Assembly (NCBI GenBank): GCA_900547345.1
Contig: URGG01000038.1
Coordinates: 1 to 16,773, forward strand
Source: an uncultured Collinsella sp.
GTDB lineage: Bacteria; Actinomycetota; Coriobacteriia; Coriobacteriales; Coriobacteriaceae
Direction: 5' to 3'
Length of the DNA stretch: 16,773 nucleotides
The translations under genes and the position numbers were made by a program. Each line of letters opens with the position of its first letter. The first letter of the stretch is position 1. Under the pieces are notes generated by a model, which saw only the letters and a program-made list of their open reading frames with translations, was not told the DNA's origin and searched no databases. This document shows, piece by piece, positions 13,910 to 16,773 of this stretch.

Positions 13910-13966
13910 CTCAAAGAACTCAAGGATGCTCAAAAAACTCAAAGATACTCAAATAAATTATAGATA
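13910..13966 (+). repeat. Three degenerate 19-nt tandem repeats with spaced CTCAA boxes
   Basis: Units are 13910-13928 (CTCAAAGAACTCAAGGATG), 13929-13947 (CTCAAAAAACTCAAAGATA) and 13948-13966 (CTCAAATAAATTATAGATA). CTCAA occurs at 13910, 13919, 13929, 13938 and 13948, alternating 9 and 10 nt, close to one helical turn. The block is AT-rich and sits 42-98 nt before the AAA-ATPase start codon. It resembles iterated protein-binding sites. The third unit has decayed in its second half. Confidence 0.75.
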
Positions 13967-13973
13967 GTAGGGG

Positions 13974-13979
13974 CATAAT
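13974..13979 (+). promoter_or_regulatory. Possible -10 element of the AAA-ATPase gene
   Basis: CATAAT at 13974-13979 is the best -10 candidate and would start transcription near 13986, leaving a short leader with the GGGAGG ribosome site (13998-14003). The -35 position would fall in the third 19-nt repeat, so a protein bound there could cover the promoter. No consensus -35 is visible, and TTATAT at 13984-13989 is an alternative. Confidence 0.3.
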
Positions 13980-14007
13980 TTAGTTATATGAGTTAAAGGG
14001 AGGCCTT

Positions 14008-15123
14008 ATGGCAGCACCGACGGCGTACAGGCAGGCAAATCCATTCACGCCGATGTTCGGACGTGTACCGGCGTATATGGCCGGCCGTGAGCAAATCATC
14101 GATGATATGGTGCTGGCGTTTGAAAATGACGACTCCGATCCCAATCTTTGCTCGGTTTTCTATGGTGCGCGCGGTACAGGTAAAACGGCGCTTTTGGCAT
14201 ATCTGTCGTACCGCGCCCAGCAAGAGGGCTGGATTACAGCGAATGTGACGGCCTCGGAGGGGATGCTCGAAGACATTTTGCAGCGCCTCAACGAATCAGC
14301 CGCCCATCTGATCGAAAAGCCCGCTTCTAGGCGTGTGAACAGTGTCGGCATTGCCCCCGTAGGAAGCATGAGCTGGGAAAACATCGATGTTGAATTTGAG
14401 GGCGCTAACTGGCGTACTAAGATGAACGCTTTGTTTGCTCAGCTTGAAGCGACTGACACCGGGGTGCTTATCGCCGTTGACGAAGTGGATGCATCGTTTG
14501 CGCAAATGACGGAGCTTGTTACTACCTACCAGCACTTTGTAAGCGAGAATAAAAAGGTAGCTTTGCTTATGGCGGGGCTGCCGTTTCGCGTGCTGGCGCT
14601 GCTGACGGGGAAATCGACATCGTTTCTTCGTCGCGCGGCTCAACATTCGCTGGGATCAATTTCACCGACTGAGGTAAAAGAAGCGTTTCGACTAACGATT
14701 GAGGACAGCGGCAAGACGATTTCTGATGAGGCGATCGACCTCGCTGCCAAGGCGATCGATGGTTTTCCATTTATGTTCCAGTTGGTGGGGTATCGGGCAT
14801 GGAATGCTTCGCGCCAAGCCTCCGAGGTTTCTATTGAGGATGTCGAACGAGGCGCGAAACTTGCGCAAGAGGAGCTGGAATCGCGAGTTTTCGCTTCAAC
14901 AGCGGCGGAACTTTCACGAGGGGACCTTGAATTTCTTCGTGCAATGAATCCGGTTGGGACGACGACCAGGCAAGAGTTGGCAGCGAGGCTTAAGAAGAGT
15001 TCCGGTTCGATTTCAACGTATAAAAAGCGTCTGGTAGAGGCTGGGGTAATTGAAGAGCCTCTACAAGGACGTTTTGAGTTTGCATTGCCAGGCTTCGGCC
15101 GATATGTCGCATCGCTTTACTAG
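14008..15123 (+). CDS. AAA ATPase with C-terminal winged helix, function unknown
   Basis: This 371-residue protein has a small lead-in with AGREQIIDDMV (25-35), Walker A GARGTGKTA (53-61), Walker B VLIAVDEVD (153-161) and a strand ALLMAGLP (185-192) that may carry sensor 1. A helical lid follows, then a winged-helix region (about 303-370) with a likely recognition helix near SSGSISTYKKRLVEAG (331-346). The architecture resembles ORC/Cdc6-like or archaeal-ATPase (AAA_16) proteins rather than DnaA. No nuclease, toxin or transposase partner is adjacent. Codons are more mixed than in its neighbours (more GAA, TTT, ACA, CGA and AGG), suggesting transfer. The ATG at 14008 follows GGGAGG (13998-14003). 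It is flanked by near-identical terminators and preceded by tandem repeats. DNA binding and ATP hydrolysis are likely; the biological role is not known. Confidence 0.8.
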   Translation: MAAPTAYRQANPFTPMFGRVPAYMAGREQIIDDMVLAFENDDSDPNLCSVFYGARGTGKTALLAYLSYRAQQEGWITANVTASEGMLEDILQRLNESAAHLIEKPASRRVNSVGIAPVGSMSWENIDVEFEGANWRTKMNALFAQLEATDTGVLIAVDEVDASFAQMTELVTTYQHFVSENKKVALLMAGLPFRVLALLTGKSTSFLRRAAQHSLGSISPTEVKEAFRLTIEDSGKTISDEAIDLAAKAIDGFPFMFQLVGYRAWNASRQASEVSIEDVERGAKLAQEELESRVFASTAAELSRGDLEFLRAMNPVGTTTRQELAARLKKSSGSISTYKKRLVEAGVIEEPLQGRFEFALPGFGRYVASLY

Positions 15124-15162
15124 AGGGTCGTTGCTGCGAAGGATCGCTTCGTGTCCCTTTAC

Positions 15163-15221
15163 TGTCTCGATCTGTAACAATAAGCCTGCTTTTAGGGGCC
15201 TATCTGTTACAGACTGAGACA
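15163..15221. repeat. Long imperfect inverted repeat downstream of the AAA-ATPase gene
   Basis: Arms 15163-15179 and 15205-15221 (TGTCTCGATCTGTAACA with TGTTACAGACTGAGACA) pair at 17 positions with one mismatch and one G-U; the 25-nt loop holds a possible inner stem (GCC with GGC). No T tract follows. A smaller CGAAG/CTTCG hairpin lies just before it (15137-15151), and GTCCCTTT (15153-15160) abuts it. It may end transcription of the ATPase gene or be another dispersed element. Confidence 0.65.
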
Positions 15222-15250
15222 AACTGGCAGAGTGGCCTTCTGCTCCGCTC

Positions 15251-15290
15251 AAACCACCGCAAAGGGGGCCTTTGTGGTGGTTTTTGTTTT
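15251..15290. terminator. Terminator between convergent genes (right copy of the duplicated element)
   Basis: AAACCACCGCAAAGG (15251-15265) and CCTTTGTGGTGGTTT (15269-15283) pair over 15 positions with one G-U and a GGG loop. TTTTTGTTTT follows (15281-15290). On the minus strand the stop codon of the LuxR-type gene (15289-15291) lies in the T tract. It probably terminates the plus-strand gene and, more weakly, the opposing one. Compared with the copy at 13826-13871, the loop has lost the GACAGGCAC segment. Confidence 0.9.
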
Positions 15291-15293
15291 AGG
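15272..15293 (+). repeat. Right copy of identical 22-nt direct repeat
   Basis: This stretch is identical to 13853-13874, in the same orientation. Its last bases also encode the stop codon and final codon region of the minus-strand LuxR-type gene, so this copy is constrained by that gene and may be the original one. Confidence 0.8.
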
Positions 15294-16692
15294 CCGAGGG
15301 GAAGGCCTTGGTGAGACCGGCGCGCGTCTGCGTGTCGGTCTTTTGGTAGATAGAGCTCAGGTGGCGCTGTACCATGCGCATCGAGATGCCGAGCTCCTCG
15401 GCGATCTGCTTGAGCGGGCGTTCATCCTGGGTTACGGCCATGAGCACGTCGACTTCGCGCGGGGTGAGGCCGTGGTCGGCGATGAAGGCTTGGCGCTGTT
15501 CCTCGATGCTGGGTGCAGCGAGCGCCTCCTCGGCGAGCTGTTGATGTTCGCGCTCCTGCTCGGTTTGGGGTAGACGGAACAGCCCCGCAGCTACAAATGC
15601 CACGCTCGCCGCCACAAGCAGCACGAGCGCGCCGATCATGATGAGGGCGACATTGCCCGAGGTGACCAGTGCCAGCGAGATGCCCGATGTGGTGAATGCA
15701 CATACATTGTTGGCGGCGCGGCCCATGCCGGCCCACAAAGCCGGAGTGTGCATACGCGGTGCCAGCTGTGTAAACGTGGCGGTGAAGAACGTGACGAAAA
15801 AGCCCGAGCTCAGATAAAAGACGATGAGGCCCAGGTTGGGATCGGCGCCAGCTTCCACGGCCAAGATTGAGATGGTGGAGAGTACCGTGACGCCGAGCAT
15901 GACAAGGCCCATGTAGCGACGCTCGGCAAGGTCAAAGACGATGCCGGCGACCAGGCCGCTCGCTGCCAAAAAGAGGCGTGGCCAAGTCTGCACGGCGATG
16001 GTGCCGTGGGCGTTGGAGAACGTGACGACGTTGTCGAGGGTGGAGAACAGACAGGCGAGAATCATGACGAGCGCAATGCTCCAGCACGCCTGCTTGGCGA
16101 GGGCATGCGAGGGCTCGGCAAAGGGATTGATGGCGGGGCTGGAGCTCTCGGCGGCCTTTTGGGGAACGACGCTGAGGACGGAGATGGCGATAGTCGCTGC
16201 GCCAAGGACGATGAGCTCGGCGATACCGCTGCAATTGAGCAGGTTGATGGCGAACTGTATCAGAATGCCCGCGGCATAGGCTGCTCCGGCGCCAGTGGCG
16301 AGTTTGGGGTCATCCTGGAATGCCAACGAAAAGGCGTAGTGCGCTGCGGCACCCAGCAGGCCGAGTCCAAAGAACGCCACGCAGCCCAGAATCTCGAGCA
16401 CAAGCGGGGCCGTAGGGAACTGAATTTGGGTCAGGCCCAAGATGGCGATGGGAACGGCGGCGCTGACAACTGCCTGAGGCCGGCCTTTGCGCTGTGCGAG
16501 CCCGAGCAGCGGCGCGTATCCGATAAAGCCGAGTACGCTGGCGCCCCGGATAACGCCCTGTGCGAGCCCAACGCGTTCGGCACCGGTGAGTAGCCCGACA
16601 TTGATGTCGAATCGAAACTCGGCGGCAAGGAAGGCGAAGGTGAAGAGCGCGAGTGCCAGAAGCGCGTTGATTTTAGGCTTACTCAGGTTCAA
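15289..16692 (-). CDS. Membrane LuxR-type transcriptional regulator (multi-pass domain plus HTH)
   Basis: This 467-residue protein has about 10-12 hydrophobic segments between residues 8 and 372, arranged like an MFS-type transporter with a central loop (about 178-198). A short linker and a LuxR-type helix-turn-helix follow at about 409-463: LTPREVDVLMAV, QIAEELGISMRMVQRHLSSIYQKT and RAGLTKAF. The membrane part probably senses a ligand while the HTH binds DNA from the inner face; this organisation is common in Coriobacteriia, where some members control catabolic enzymes encoded nearby. The start is TTG (complement of 16690-16692), with AAAGGA about 6 nt upstream on the minus strand; no ATG fits better. 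No divergent target gene is visible because the window ends 81 nt upstream. Ligand and targets are unknown. Confidence 0.9.
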   Translation of the reverse strand: MNLSKPKINALLALALFTFAFLAAEFRFDINVGLLTGAERVGLAQGVIRGASVLGFIGYAPLLGLAQRKGRPQAVVSAAVPIAILGLTQIQFPTAPLVLEILGCVAFFGLGLLGAAAHYAFSLAFQDDPKLATGAGAAYAAGILIQFAINLLNCSGIAELIVLGAATIAISVLSVVPQKAAESSSPAINPFAEPSHALAKQACWSIALVMILACLFSTLDNVVTFSNAHGTIAVQTWPRLFLAASGLVAGIVFDLAERRYMGLVMLGVTVLSTISILAVEAGADPNLGLIVFYLSSGFFVTFFTATFTQLAPRMHTPALWAGMGRAANNVCAFTTSGISLALVTSGNVALIMIGALVLLVAASVAFVAAGLFRLPQTEQEREHQQLAEEALAAPSIEEQRQAFIADHGLTPREVDVLMAVTQDERPLKQIAEELGISMRMVQRHLSSIYQKTDTQTRAGLTKAFPSA

Positions 16693-16729
16693 GAACGGTC
16701 CTTTGGGTGGACGAATAATCGTGTCCTCG

Positions 16730-16735
16730 ATTGTA
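16730..16735 (-). promoter_or_regulatory. Possible -10 element of the LuxR-type gene
   Basis: TACAAT on the minus strand (complement of 16730-16735) lies 38 nt before the TTG start. No convincing -35 is present at the expected distance. Low confidence. Confidence 0.3.
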
Positions 16736-16763
16736 GACCATGACGGTAGGGGGTGGGCCTTTC

Positions 16764-16772
16764 GGGGGGGGG
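16764..16772 (+). other. Run of nine G at the window edge
   Basis: Positions 16764-16772 are nine consecutive G, following a G-rich stretch GGGGGTGGGCC (16749-16759). The run may be real, for example part of a C-rich hairpin on the minus strand, or an assembly-end artefact. Confidence 0.6.
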
Positions 16773-16773
16773 C

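Noticed and set aside
11771..13942. Open frame of 723 codons on the minus strand opposite the permeases and kinase-like gene
   Set aside because: It is antisense to three conserved genes and reads as His/Gln/Arg-rich low-complexity sequence. It is a consequence of codon bias on the plus strand.
13826..15293. Complete insertion sequence or composite transposon
   Set aside because: No transposase or recombinase gene is present and no terminal inverted repeats bound the interval; the ends are direct repeats within terminators.
3396..16773. CRISPR array among the repeats
   Set aside because: The repeats are palindromes of differing sequence and one three-unit tandem repeat without spacers; no cas gene is present.

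Overview
The window looks like chromosomal DNA from a high-GC gut actinobacterium of the class Coriobacteriia, most like Collinsella. This is inferred from the GC-rich codon use, the Shine-Dalgarno starts, the mix of genes (class B sortase, PTS IIA, PrsA-like foldase, amino-acid ABC operon) and above all the multi-pass membrane protein with a C-terminal LuxR helix-turn-helix, a type abundant in this class. No rRNA, tRNA, CRISPR array or complete insertion sequence was seen.

Layout. Positions 85-2059 (+) carry purE, a class B sortase and a small protein resembling MoaE (molybdopterin synthase large subunit), ended by a hairpin terminator. A convergent membrane protein of the putative ABC-permease family PF06541 lies at 2166-3395 (-). 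Positions 3692-7313 (+) hold purF, purM and purN. With purE these give four steps of IMP synthesis: PurF makes phosphoribosylamine, PurN formylates GAR, PurM closes AIR and PurE carboxylates or rearranges it. Positions 7465-9870 (+) hold a solitary PTS IIA protein, a membrane-anchored parvulin-type foldase and a YqeY-like protein.

Positions 10118-13147 (+) are a complete polar amino-acid importer: ATPase, Tat-type lipoprotein binding protein and two permeases. A cytidylate-kinase-like gene follows across a perfect palindrome. Positions 14008-15123 (+) encode an AAA ATPase with a C-terminal winged helix. Its codon use is less GC-biased, its leader contains tandem repeats, and it is bracketed by two nearly identical terminators sharing a 22-nt identical stretch. 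Positions 15289-16692 (-) encode the membrane LuxR-type regulator.

The most interesting non-coding signal is a set of intergenic palindromes and terminators, many containing GGGAC-type cores such as GGGACGTTC, GGGGACAG or GGGACTGTCCC. They occur in most of the gaps between genes and resemble REP-type dispersed elements. No transposase that could mobilise them is present here. The strongest candidate for an undescribed system is the bracketed AAA-ATPase cassette with its 19-nt leader repeats. Its function cannot be named from sequence alone.
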